Assembly (NCBI RefSeq): GCF_004216895.1
Contig: NZ_SGXE01000007.1
Span: 62,001 to 126,000, forward strand
Source: Aquimarina brevivitae
GTDB lineage: Bacteria > Bacteroidota > Bacteroidia > Flavobacteriales > Flavobacteriaceae
DNA: 64,000 nt
Direction of reading: 5' to 3'
Under the pieces are notes generated by a model. The model was not told the DNA's origin. It was given only the letters and a program-made list of their open reading frames with translations, and searched no databases. Position numbers and translations under genes: made by a program. This document shows positions 7,833 to 14,917 of this stretch, in pieces (positions within the stretch are counted from its first letter, which is position 1; each line of letters opens with the position of its first letter).

Positions 7833-7843
7833 TATTTAAACGA

Positions 7844-8335
7844 TCAGTAGCTGCAATGTTCTCGATAAGTTTTAAATTCTCTTAAAATAAGTATGGCAAT
7901 AATGACATACTTCAACAACCAAACTGGTGTCTCTATTGCAAAATTTTTCAATGCGTACTGGTCTTGTAAACTGTCGTAGTACGTGTTTTTAAGTTCTAAA
8001 TATTGAGTGGTTTGATATAAACTGGTAACAAAAGGCTGTGCAAAACCCAGCACTTGCGTAATAATATAAGCAAACACAGATGCCATAAAAAGACGTTGCG
8101 TAATTTTAGGTTTGTTAACGTCTATAGTTTTTAGTCTCTTAATTATAACTATAAAAATAAATAGTACAACAATTAATGAGACATATTGCGAAAGCCCATA
8201 GCTATACAATGGTTTCATTTCTGAATATAAAAGAGACTCTTCAAGAATTAGTGAAACCAAAAAAGAAATACCTTGAAGCGTTAAACAAAGGAAAACACCA
8301 ATTCCTATCCATCCTAATAGTTTATCATTGCTCAT
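7844..8335 (-). CDS. Four-helix membrane protein, DUF2975-like in layout
   Basis: A 163-residue protein with four hydrophobic segments (about 9-30, 50-66, 84-103 and 139-153). A polar loop between helices 3 and 4 contains TQYLELKNTYYDSLQDQ. The layout and the final RREF-like charged tail resemble DUF2975-type membrane proteins, but the similarity is weak and the function unknown. It overlaps nothing. The next gene upstream (8362) ends 26 bp away, so the two may form one transcript with it. The stop is followed by the duplicated fragment and hairpin copy B. Confidence 0.5.
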   Translation of the reverse strand: MSNDKLLGWIGIGVFLCLTLQGISFLVSLILEESLLYSEMKPLYSYGLSQYVSLIVVLFIFIVIIKRLKTIDVNKPKITQRLFMASVFAYIITQVLGFAQPFVTSLYQTTQYLELKNTYYDSLQDQYALKNFAIETPVWLLKYVIIAILILREFKTYREHCSY

Positions 8336-8361
8336 AACATTGTTTTATTACGTGCTTAAGT

Positions 8362-8838
8362 TTATTCACTTATCTTCTTTCCTTGCCTATTATTTTCCGC
8401 ATTTTTTATTTCTGAAAACTTTTTAGTTATGGTCGTACCATTCGTACCCTCAATTTTAAGATGTAAAAGAAGTCCGTTAGGCTCACGAGTTATTTCAAAA
8501 ATATATTCGTGTTCATCTGGTACACCGTCCCTAAAATCATTAGGTATAAAATGACGAACTTTTACATAATACTTGTCAGCATAGGTCACTAAAAAGTCAT
8601 TTTCTCCACAAATGGTATTAAAGGCTCTTTTTTGACTGTCTGCAAAGATAATTTTATCTAATCCACTACTCACCAATTTTTTGTCTGATGCTTCACTACC
8701 AGAATAAAAACCATATTGAATTTTTACCAAATCAAGGTCTAAACTATCATTAACAATTACATTAATGGAATTATCTACGGAGTTACAAGAGATTAAAATT
8801 GTTAATATAAATAGAATTACTAAATTGATTTTATGCAT
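8362..8838 (-). CDS. Small lipoprotein of unknown function
   Basis: A 158-residue lipoprotein. The signal MHKINLVILFILTILISC has a clear lipobox (LISC, Cys 18). The mature domain is beta-rich with an acidic start and strands such as DKYYVKVRHFIPNDF, YIFEITREPNGLLLHLKIEG. Two mature cysteine positions are not paired (only ICGEN is seen). No family is recognised. It is probably anchored to the inner or outer membrane facing the periplasm. It precedes the four-helix protein at 7844 by 26 bp and may be co-transcribed with it. Confidence 0.55.
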   Translation of the reverse strand: MHKINLVILFILTILISCNSVDNSINVIVNDSLDLDLVKIQYGFYSGSEASDKKLVSSGLDKIIFADSQKRAFNTICGENDFLVTYADKYYVKVRHFIPNDFRDGVPDEHEYIFEITREPNGLLLHLKIEGTNGTTITKKFSEIKNAENNRQGKKISE

Positions 8839-9022
8839 GTTACTAATTGATTATTGCTTCAATTATAAGTTGAAAATTATAATTTTTCGATAAAATAAAG
8901 TTTTTAGTAATATCAAAGGAGCTTATGGGCGTATATCCTTTTAAAAACAAGAGCGCTAACTCAGAAAATTTAAGATTCTATTTAATCGAATAGGATAAAA
9001 ATTAATCATTCTCTGCATTACA

Positions 9023-9049
9023 GCATCGAAGTTACAAACTTCGATGAGC
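9023..9049 (-). repeat. 27-bp hairpin repeat, copy C
   Basis: Identical to copies A and B. It begins 5 bp after the stop codon of the gene at 9055. On the minus strand the base run after it is CTGTAATG, with no T-run, which argues against a factor-independent terminator. The 184 bp between it and the next gene start (8838) contain no recognisable gene. Confidence 0.85.
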
Positions 9050-9054
9050 ATTTA

Positions 9055-9633
9055 TCAAAGTTCCGTTTTAGACCCTAAGATACGCTTTGCTGCAATTTTT
9101 GCTTCCTTGACATATTTACTGTTTTGGTCTGCAATATTTTGTAATTCAGATTCTGATTTTGACTGAAATTTTAGCTCATACCCTTTAATTCGCTTTTCCA
9201 TTGCTAACTTTTCATTTGCCAACTCAGTATCCGTTATTTCCTTGTTAGGAAACAATTCATTTAGTTTTCCTTTACTACAAACAAAAAACAGAATTAGTAA
9301 CCCCAAAAATACTGGATTAAAAGTAATGAAGCTTGTGCCAAACCCTATACTATATACTACACTTACATGGCTTAATTCAATTATATTCATCAATCCAAGT
9401 AATAATGTCAGAATAAATATATAGATGTAAATTCTTTTTGCTTTAAAATAAAGAACTGTAGAAATTAGTATTAATCCTAACCCTAAGAAAAACTTATAAT
9501 CCAAAACATAATCCGTAAAAAGAGTATCTCCAATAGAAAAGATCAGCAGCACTAAACAAATGAATAAGGGAATGAAATCTTTCTGTATCATCGACGTTAA
9601 TTCTTTTTTAATGAGGTCAATATAATAGAACAC
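9055..9633 (-). CDS. Membrane protein with four helices and a charged C-terminal tail
   Basis: A 192-residue protein. Hydrophobic helices span about 21-38, 47-63, 70-88 and 93-117. A cytoplasmic-type tail (about 120-192) rich in Lys and Glu is predicted to be helical (ELANEKLAMEKRIKGYEL, YVKEAKIAAKRILG) and may form a coiled coil. An internal Met at residue 15 (base 9591) is an alternative start; the first 14 residues are amphipathic. No family is recognised. Hairpin copy C starts 5 bp beyond its stop codon. Confidence 0.5.
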   Translation of the reverse strand: MFYYIDLIKKELTSMIQKDFIPLFICLVLLIFSIGDTLFTDYVLDYKFFLGLGLILISTVLYFKAKRIYIYIFILTLLLGLMNIIELSHVSVVYSIGFGTSFITFNPVFLGLLILFFVCSKGKLNELFPNKEITDTELANEKLAMEKRIKGYELKFQSKSESELQNIADQNSKYVKEAKIAAKRILGSKTEL

Positions 9634-9701
9634 CTTAAGATACTGAGCTATAAAAATAAAATAATTTCGAAACTTCTATATTTCCTGACTCTTAGCATTA
9701 T

Positions 9702-9950
9702 TTATTTCATTACTTCTTTTAACCATTCTTCAAAAGCCGATTTATCTTGTAATTGAACTTCTGAATAATCAAGGTTATCTAGATCTAAAACAATTAGAGG
9801 ATACTCTTTTTTACTAATTCCTCGTATAGTTTCTAGTGTTTTGTTCCAAGATGTATTTGTCCAAGGTTTGTCTCCACCAAAATCCCATTTAGGAAGTGTT
9901 ACTGATTTAGAGTTATTAGTTGTTTTTATTCGATATCCTTTTAAATACAT
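9702..9950 (-). CDS. Small acidic-tailed protein of unknown function
   Basis: An 82-residue protein with no signal peptide, probably cytoplasmic. The first half is polar with several Trp (LPKWDFGGDKPWTNTSWNK). The second half contains a strand and acidic helix (YPLIVLDLDNLDYSEVQ, then FEEWLKEVMK). A size and layout like this are common in immunity or antitoxin proteins, but no specific match is seen. Its start overlaps, in another frame, a protein-like open stretch (9916-10070), so the local gene structure may be damaged. Confidence 0.4.
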   Translation of the reverse strand: MYLKGYRIKTTNNSKSVTLPKWDFGGDKPWTNTSWNKTLETIRGISKKEYPLIVLDLDNLDYSEVQLQDKSAFEEWLKEVMK

Positions 9951-10070
9951 TCAAAATTAATTTATCGGTATAGCTTTGATCTAATGCTAATTGAATGTTT
10001 AAAATTAAACCAAGATTATACTCTAGATCAGTTCCCCATTGTTTCGTAATTATCGATAACAAATCAATTT
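9916..10070 (-). pseudogene. Possible gene remnant overlapping the 9702 gene start
   Basis: A minus-strand frame without an ATG reads about 50 residues of normal-looking protein, including IITKQWGTDLEYNLGLILN and IQLALDQSYTDKLILNVFKR, then stops at 9916. It overlaps the end of the gene at 10050 and the start of the gene at 9702 in other frames. It may be the C-terminus of a frameshifted gene, or a short gene starting at TTG. Low confidence. Confidence 0.25.
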
Positions 10071-10526
10071 AATTCTTTCTTCGTTGATATCAAGAGCAAA
10101 TTCTCCAACGCTTTCTATTATTTCTTGAATCTTTATTAAGTTTTGTTCTAACAATGGCTCAGTACTCACGCGTTTAGGAAAAATCAGATATTCAATTTCT
10201 TTAAAAGTTAGCCAACCTCCTAATGAATTATGACCCTCAAATCCGTTTTGCCAATAATCAAAACCATATGTTATATCTTCTTCCAAATAAAGTTCGCCTA
10301 TCTGTTCATTTTGTACTTTCTTGAATTTAATTTTTTCGATCCAATTTAAATTATCCACAAGGCTGTCTACCAACCGAACCCATTTTGAGTTTGACATAAG
10401 ATGTTCCGAGAAACGAACTATTGATTTTTCAATTTCTCGATCAATTTGCTCATCATATCTTTTTGCTTTTTTTGTTCTCATTTTAGTTGTAAGTGACTTA
10501 TTTAAATACTTTCCAAAAGTAACCAT
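10050..10526 (-). CDS. Cytoplasmic protein of unknown function
   Basis: A 158-residue soluble protein with no signal or membrane segment. The N-terminal third is basic and helical (TTKMRTKKAKRYDEQIDREI). The middle holds an aromatic patch (DITYGFDYWQNGFEGHNSLG GWLTF split by a turn). The C-terminus is an amphipathic helix ending LICYR. I recognise no family. The next gene upstream (10665) ends 138 bp away, past hairpin copy D. Internal Met codons at residues 16 and 43 are possible alternative starts. Confidence 0.5.
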   Translation of the reverse strand: MVTFGKYLNKSLTTKMRTKKAKRYDEQIDREIEKSIVRFSEHLMSNSKWVRLVDSLVDNLNWIEKIKFKKVQNEQIGELYLEEDITYGFDYWQNGFEGHNSLGGWLTFKEIEYLIFPKRVSTEPLLEQNLIKIQEIIESVGEFALDINEERIKLICYR

Positions 10527-10634
10527 TTTGGTGTTTTATAAAATATGAGCTCCTAACAATGAACTATTTACTTCAAAAGATATAACATTTCACGTAGATA
10601 AGCTTAACGCAATAAAAATACTGTCAATCACTTT

Positions 10635-10661
10635 GCATCGAAGTTACAAACTTGGATGAGC
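10635..10661 (-). repeat. 27-bp hairpin repeat, copy D
   Basis: The same 27 bases as copies A-C except for one change in the second arm (CTTGGATG for CTTCGATG), which leaves one mismatch in the stem. It begins 3 bp after the stop codon of the gene at 10665. The 10-mer AAGCTTAACG lies about 26 bp further on (10600-10609) and recurs at 2602-2611. Confidence 0.85.
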
Positions 10662-10664
10662 AGG

Positions 10665-11234
10665 TTATTTTAATTGTCCTTGATTAAATTTGTCATTATA
10701 CGTCTTAATTTTTCCATTGATTTTAACTTTAGAGAAGTCAAAGTTGTCCAATTGACTTTTTGACACCAATATATTACCACCAACTCTTTTAAGTGATGAT
10801 ATGTTATGACATGTAGTCTTTCTTAAATTTAAATTTCCTCCAACCTCCTCTAAAGACTCCAAAGTTGCATGTGTATTTTTTAAATTTAAATCACCGTGAA
10901 CAATTTTTAATGGTTTGATAGATTCTAAATTTTCTTGATAAACATGATTAGAAAACCACAAATCTCCACCAACTTCGGTTAAATTCCCAAAGTCATTCAT
11001 CTTACCATCAATGCCTATAGTTCCGTTTATTTTTTCTATTTGTCCAAATGTTTTAATGAAATTTTCTTGAATAAACCCATTATAACCATTATACTTTTCT
11101 CTGACAATCAAGTCTCCATTAATAAATTTCGTTGCGAGTACTAAAAAATAATTCCTAATTCCTCTCTCAATCTGTAATAAAAATGGTTTTTGGTTTAATT
11201 CAGCTAGTTCGAAGAGCGTTTTAAATTCATCCAC
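10665..11234 (-). CDS. Leucine-rich 'VGG' repeat protein, possible C-terminal half of a frameshifted gene
   Basis: About 189 residues from a GTG codon at 11232-11234. The C-terminal half has repeats of the form L..VGG(D/N)L.L (LTEVGGDLWFSN, LEEVGGNLNLRKT, LKRVGGNILVS) of about 20 residues. These are typical of receptor-L-like or right-handed solenoid folds in Bacteroidota. The frame stays open upstream of GTG for about 18 more codons and reads sensibly (KAQEEVAINWLKDTTGY). It overlaps the end of the gene at 11255 in another frame. No ATG is available, so the true N-terminus may belong to that upstream gene. Hairpin copy D lies 3 bp after the stop. Confidence 0.5.
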   Translation of the reverse strand: MDEFKTLFELAELNQKPFLLQIERGIRNYFLVLATKFINGDLIVREKYNGYNGFIQENFIKTFGQIEKINGTIGIDGKMNDFGNLTEVGGDLWFSNHVYQENLESIKPLKIVHGDLNLKNTHATLESLEEVGGNLNLRKTTCHNISSLKRVGGNILVSKSQLDNFDFSKVKINGKIKTYNDKFNQGQLK

Positions 11235-11254
11235 AATATAACCTGTGGTATCTT

Positions 11255-11659
11255 TTAGCCAATTAATAGCAACTTCTTCTTGGGCTTTTTATCTAGTTTG
11301 AATTTATTTGGAAAATCGGGTGCTTTTACGTTAGGATGATTATGGGTAGAAATAATTAATTCCCCTTTGTTTATGATTCTATCTGTAGTTTCATCAGATT
11401 CAATTTTCAGTCTATTTAAAATGTCATCTTCCTGAATTCTTATTGAGAAGCTAGCTAACTTTTTAAATGGAATACCTTTCTGGTCAATATAATTGTAAAT
11501 TTTGGACATTCCGATTATTTTCTTTTCAGCTTGAACACAACGTTTAATATATGTGTCGTAGTAGGGCAAATTGTTACCAAGCCATCGACTTTCCTCCGCA
11601 TTGATTGCTAACTTATCCATTTCGCAAGCATTGCGCCTTACCAAAAATATAACAACCAT
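11255..11659 (-). CDS. Protein with THNHP motif (JAB/toxin-like), possibly frameshifted
   Basis: A 134-residue soluble protein. The segment GELIISTHNHPNVKAPDFPN resembles the His-x-His part of JAB/MPN-type or polymorphic-toxin metallopeptidases, but the later Asp of a JAMM site is not clear. A second Met at residue 14 (MDKLAINAEESRW) is an alternative start. The C-terminus becomes a run of Lys and Leu (KKPKKKLLLIG) just before the stop. Adding one A to the five-A run near 11289 would join this frame to the downstream VGG-repeat frame. Either two overlapping genes or one broken 330-residue gene is possible. Confidence 0.4.
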   Translation of the reverse strand: MVVIFLVRRNACEMDKLAINAEESRWLGNNLPYYDTYIKRCVQAEKKIIGMSKIYNYIDQKGIPFKKLASFSIRIQEDDILNRLKIESDETTDRIINKGELIISTHNHPNVKAPDFPNKFKLDKKPKKKLLLIG

Positions 11660-11708
11660 TGGATTTATTACTTAGCTGTTATGACATCATATATCGTGTT
11701 GGCAGCAG

Positions 11709-12545
11709 TTATTTATGTTTTGAGATAAGATAGTTTACGAATGCAGAACAAGCGATTAACATAAATCTGGCTTCTTCTAATTCTGGAGCTATCTGATCAG
11801 TCAAAAGTCCGTGTCTAATTCCTCCACTATCCGAAGTGTAACCATATATAGCACTAAAACCGGATTTTAAACTTTTAGGTAACGGGTGTTTTTGGTCAAT
11901 TATTTTTAAAGCTTGCCCAAGAGTTGTTTTATCATTTCCGATTATAATTTTACTTAAAGACTCTACTGCTGATATTGATTCCTTAATTGAATTTCGATAA
12001 TCAGGATTACGTTTATCCGTTATAAGCTTTAAAGAACTTTCAAGATGTAGCTTTACAGTCCGATATTTCATACTCGAATTTAATGCCTTTTCGATCTCTT
12101 CTATTTCCTTTGAAGAGTCTATTTCAAGTAAAGTTAATCCAACAAACCTGAAAGCAGATAATTCACGTTCAAGATATGGATTACAAACTGCTACGAATGG
12201 ATCCTTAAATTCCTCCGCACAAAATTCTAAATATTCATAAATCTCATACTATTTGGCATCAAAAAACCATTTTCTTACATAATTATATGCATCTTCTGGA
12301 TAAATTTTACCGTCATAGATTTGTAAGTTGTCAATTGGTATTTTGAAAAAATCTCTCCAGAGATGACGAAAAAAATTTGCTAATGCAGATGGACCATTTC
12401 CATATCCATTATTATGATTTGATAGTCTTCCAAAAGTTTCATCACAAATAATAGACCATAGAGTATTTCTGAGATCATCGGGCATTTGATCTTTTTCTAA
12501 TTTTGTTCTGGGTTTGAACAATCCAAGTCTTTCAGAAAACTTCAT
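11709..12545 (-). pseudogene. AbiJ (NTD4)-like abortive-infection gene with an in-frame TAG
   Basis: Codons from ATG 12543-12545 run in one frame to the stop at 11709, a product of 278 residues, except for a single TAG at 12249-12251 (codon 99). Before it: MKFSERLGLFKPRTKLEKDQ, DDLRNTLWSIICDETFG, then KWFFDAK. After it: YEIYEYLEFCAEEF and a C-terminal HEPN-like part with SGFSAIYGYTSDSGGIRHGL. Homologues of this family, as I recall them, have a Trp-Tyr pair at the break, so TGG to TAG is the simplest change. AbiJ-type proteins give phage-triggered abortive infection. The downstream 120 residues could still be translated from the ATG at 12071. Start, order of parts and single frame are seen directly; the family is by recall. 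Confidence 0.75.
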
Positions 12546-12778
12546 TTGTATTGATTGTTTTTATTGCTGCCAACGTAAGAATAAACACACCGGTATAGTT
12601 ATTCCCTCGTTTCATAGTATAAAAGTACATGAATTCATAAATCCTTAAGCACTTATCCTATTTACCTTTCAACAATAATCAGCTTTTTTTTCAACAAAGT
12701 GTTGGGTAAGGATATGTCGTCGATACTTGCTACGGGTTACGGAACAACTATAGCCATCAAAAAAGCTTAAACGTAACT

Positions 12779-13675
12779 TTAGAGTTTATTATCCAAAATA
12801 CTCTTTTCGTAGGCATTGTGGATCAAGATGATAAGCAACCCAAAAGCCACTGCAGCAACAATCAATATAGTGCTGGTTAAGCCGCTGGTGCCAAAGGACA
12901 TCCGGATCAGTATGGTAGAGATCACAAAACCAGAGTTCCTGATAATTTTATGGAAGAGATTGGTGTAAAAAAAGGAAATCAATAGCAGCACCACATCGAC
13001 CAAAATCAAAATGGTAAAAAACTGATCAAAAAACAGGTTGTTGATGCCTTCAAACGGAGTGACCCCATCGTAATTGGAGAGCTCCACCGCCCATTCAACG
13101 AGCGTATAACATCCAATACCTACAAACAACGGCAATAATACGATAGCAATTACCTTTTTCTTTTCAATAAAGCGGTCAATGATGGGTTGGATCTCCTGCC
13201 GATCGATGTATTTGATTTTTACCTGTTTTTCGAATATAAAAATCAGGTAAAACAGTAATAACGAGGCGATAATATCATAGGTAAACTGCAAGTCGCCCTT
13301 GATCTCAAACCAATTCGAAGACAGCTCTAAGTCCGATAAATCTTTGAATATTTTACGAATAATAATTAGCGTAATGATTTCATACTGTTTGCTGATGTAG
13401 ATGGAAAACGATTTGGGCAAATAATAAATCAACAAATACACCTCATAGATCAGGATAAAAGAAAAGGGCGTATACACTGCAGAGATAGGGTTGGTTAGCA
13501 ACTGTGAGGTAGGTGACAGTGTCATCACCTCAAAGCGCACCAGATAGATCACCACCAAATGCACAAAGAAACTCAGCAAGGCTACATAAAGTATCGCCTT
13601 CTCTGCTTTTTCCTTGGTCTCCTCAGAGAGTAGGTATCGATATACTTTGTTGACAAGCCTATTTTTTTGCTGCAT
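12779..13675 (-). CDS. Polytopic membrane protein of unknown function
   Basis: A 298-residue protein with about six or seven hydrophobic segments (approximately 27-47, 66-86, 132-147, 174-196, 214-240 and 252-284). A central charged loop (FEKQVKIKYIDRQEIQPIID) is probably cytoplasmic. No transporter or enzyme motif is seen. Base composition returns to that of the conserved flavobacterial genes to the right, so it probably marks the end of the accessory block. The 233-bp gap 12546-12778 before it holds no gene; GCTGCCAAC at 12566-12574 is inverted at 11698-11706 on the other side of the AbiJ pseudogene. Confidence 0.6.
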   Translation of the reverse strand: MQQKNRLVNKVYRYLLSEETKEKAEKAILYVALLSFFVHLVVIYLVRFEVMTLSPTSQLLTNPISAVYTPFSFILIYEVYLLIYYLPKSFSIYISKQYEIITLIIIRKIFKDLSDLELSSNWFEIKGDLQFTYDIIASLLLFYLIFIFEKQVKIKYIDRQEIQPIIDRFIEKKKVIAIVLLPLFVGIGCYTLVEWAVELSNYDGVTPFEGINNLFFDQFFTILILVDVVLLLISFFYTNLFHKIIRNSGFVISTILIRMSFGTSGLTSTILIVAAVAFGLLIILIHNAYEKSILDNKL

Positions 13676-13867
13676 AGCTTTGTGTGATCACTAATTGGTT
13701 TTATCCGTTTTTGGCGTATTTGCCGTGTACCTGGTGTTTACAGATCGCTACGGAAAGATACTAAAAAGTACAGCCAACACGGTAGACTTTCTCCATCCAT
13801 TACACACTTTTATACATCTTACAAAAAGCATTGCCCAGCGTATCACTTTTGGTAAAAACCACTTGGT

Positions 13868-14428
13868 TTATTTTAAAAGAATGTAATCTATGCATAGTTG
13901 AAATTGCTCTGGCTTTTTATTCCCGATCAAAAAGCGGAGCTCTTCAATTGTAGGATGCGCAAATTTGGGCATATTCAGTTTTCTACCTCTATACGTAGGA
14001 TACATTTCGCTAAGTGGTATTTCAATATCTTGCCACTCCCCCGTAGTTTCAAACGGATACACATAGGATTGATAATCACTGGCATCGGCTTTAACCCTAA
14101 ATTGATACGTGGTCTTGGCTCCCTTAACCCGTAATACCACTTTGGTGTATTGACTTACATTTACAGCATCAAAACGATAGCGTAGCGAAGAAAACCCTCC
14201 ATTATTGGCTAAGGAAATCTTACCTTCAAAAACACCGTGACCTTCATCATTCAATCTAAAATTACCAGAAGATCGACCGCCCATTACCACATCGTCCACA
14301 ATCTGCCATTGGTCTACCGTTGCGTTTTTGCTAAAGTCAAATAACATTTGGGTCTGTGCCGGATGCGAATTACTGCTCATCATAACAATTACTACTAAAA
14401 ATATCATCATATTGCTTTCACTAGTCAA
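13868..14428 (-). CDS. CIA30 (NDUFAF1-like) domain secreted protein
   Basis: A 186-residue protein. After an N-terminal hydrophobic segment (Met 7 or 8 may be the true start) comes a complete CIA30 domain: WQIVDDVVMGGRSSGNF, GVFEGKISLANNGGFSSLR, YQFRVKADASDYQSYVYPF, then WQDIEIPLSEMYPTYRGRK. This galactose-binding-like fold is named after a mitochondrial complex I assembly factor. Bacterial members are extracytoplasmic and of unknown role, so assembly of complex I is not implied. It is transcribed away from the gene at 14555. The 190-bp gap 13676-13867 shows nothing. Confidence 0.85.
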   Translation of the reverse strand: MTSESNMMIFLVVIVMMSSNSHPAQTQMLFDFSKNATVDQWQIVDDVVMGGRSSGNFRLNDEGHGVFEGKISLANNGGFSSLRYRFDAVNVSQYTKVVLRVKGAKTTYQFRVKADASDYQSYVYPFETTGEWQDIEIPLSEMYPTYRGRKLNMPKFAHPTIEELRFLIGNKKPEQFQLCIDYILLK

Positions 14429-14524
14429 CTAAGATAGCACTTCACTAGCGAAGCCGGGTGCTCATCTGCAACTATTTTGTGCTCAACTGTGCTCCCATAT
14501 TCCTAAAACTCTATAGCAATTTTG

Positions 14525-14532
14525 TAGCTTTG
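14525..14532 (+). promoter_or_regulatory. Candidate Bacteroidota -7 box (TAGCTTTG)
   Basis: TAGCTTTG matches TAnnTTTG, the -7 consensus of the Bacteroidota housekeeping sigma factor, 22 bp before the ATG of the small monooxygenase-like gene. No good TTG at -33 is seen, so confidence is modest. Confidence 0.4.
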
Positions 14533-14554
14533 TGCCGATAAAAAAAATCGTGTA

Positions 14555-14857
14555 ATGATCACCAGAATTGTAAAAATGGGCTTTGAGCCAGCTAAAGTAG
14601 ACGCTTTCTTAGCGGAATTCAATGCTAAAAAAGCAATGATCCGTAATTTTGAAGGCTGTCATCATTTAGAATTATTAAGGGATGTACAACATCCCAATCA
14701 ATTTTTTACCTATAGTTACTGGGAATCGGAAGCACACCTCAATAACTATCGCAACTCTGCGTTATTTAAAGAGGTCTGGGCGAATACTAAGATTAAATTC
14801 AATCAAAAACCAGAAGCCTGGAGCGTTCAGTCGTTATATAATGTAGAGAAATCGTAA
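14555..14857 (+). CDS. Antibiotic biosynthesis monooxygenase (ABM) family protein
   Basis: A 100-residue ferredoxin-like-fold protein of the ABM family. Members include quinol monooxygenases and heme-degrading enzymes as well as many proteins of unknown substrate. Typical features are the opening strand ITRIVKMGFEP, then EGCHHLELLRDVQHPNQFFT, SYWESEAHLNNYRNSALFKE and a C-terminal strand. It acts as a dimer in characterised relatives. The gene lies 60 bp before the gldFG fusion on the same strand, but nothing links the two functionally. No catalytic residue assignment can be made from the sequence. Confidence 0.85.
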   Translation: MITRIVKMGFEPAKVDAFLAEFNAKKAMIRNFEGCHHLELLRDVQHPNQFFTYSYWESEAHLNNYRNSALFKEVWANTKIKFNQKPEAWSVQSLYNVEKS

Positions 14858-14917
14858 TTTTAGGTTTTCAACATAGATCACAACATAAACATACACACCT
14901 CATAAGCACATTACACT

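Noticed and set aside
6569-10661. Hairpin repeats as rho-independent terminators
   Set aside because: The stems are perfect and at gene ends, but three of four copies lack a T-run on either side, and their sequence is conserved beyond what termination needs.
5341-10661. Hairpin repeats as a CRISPR array
   Set aside because: Spacing is irregular and about 1.2-1.6 kb with genes between copies; there are no cas genes.
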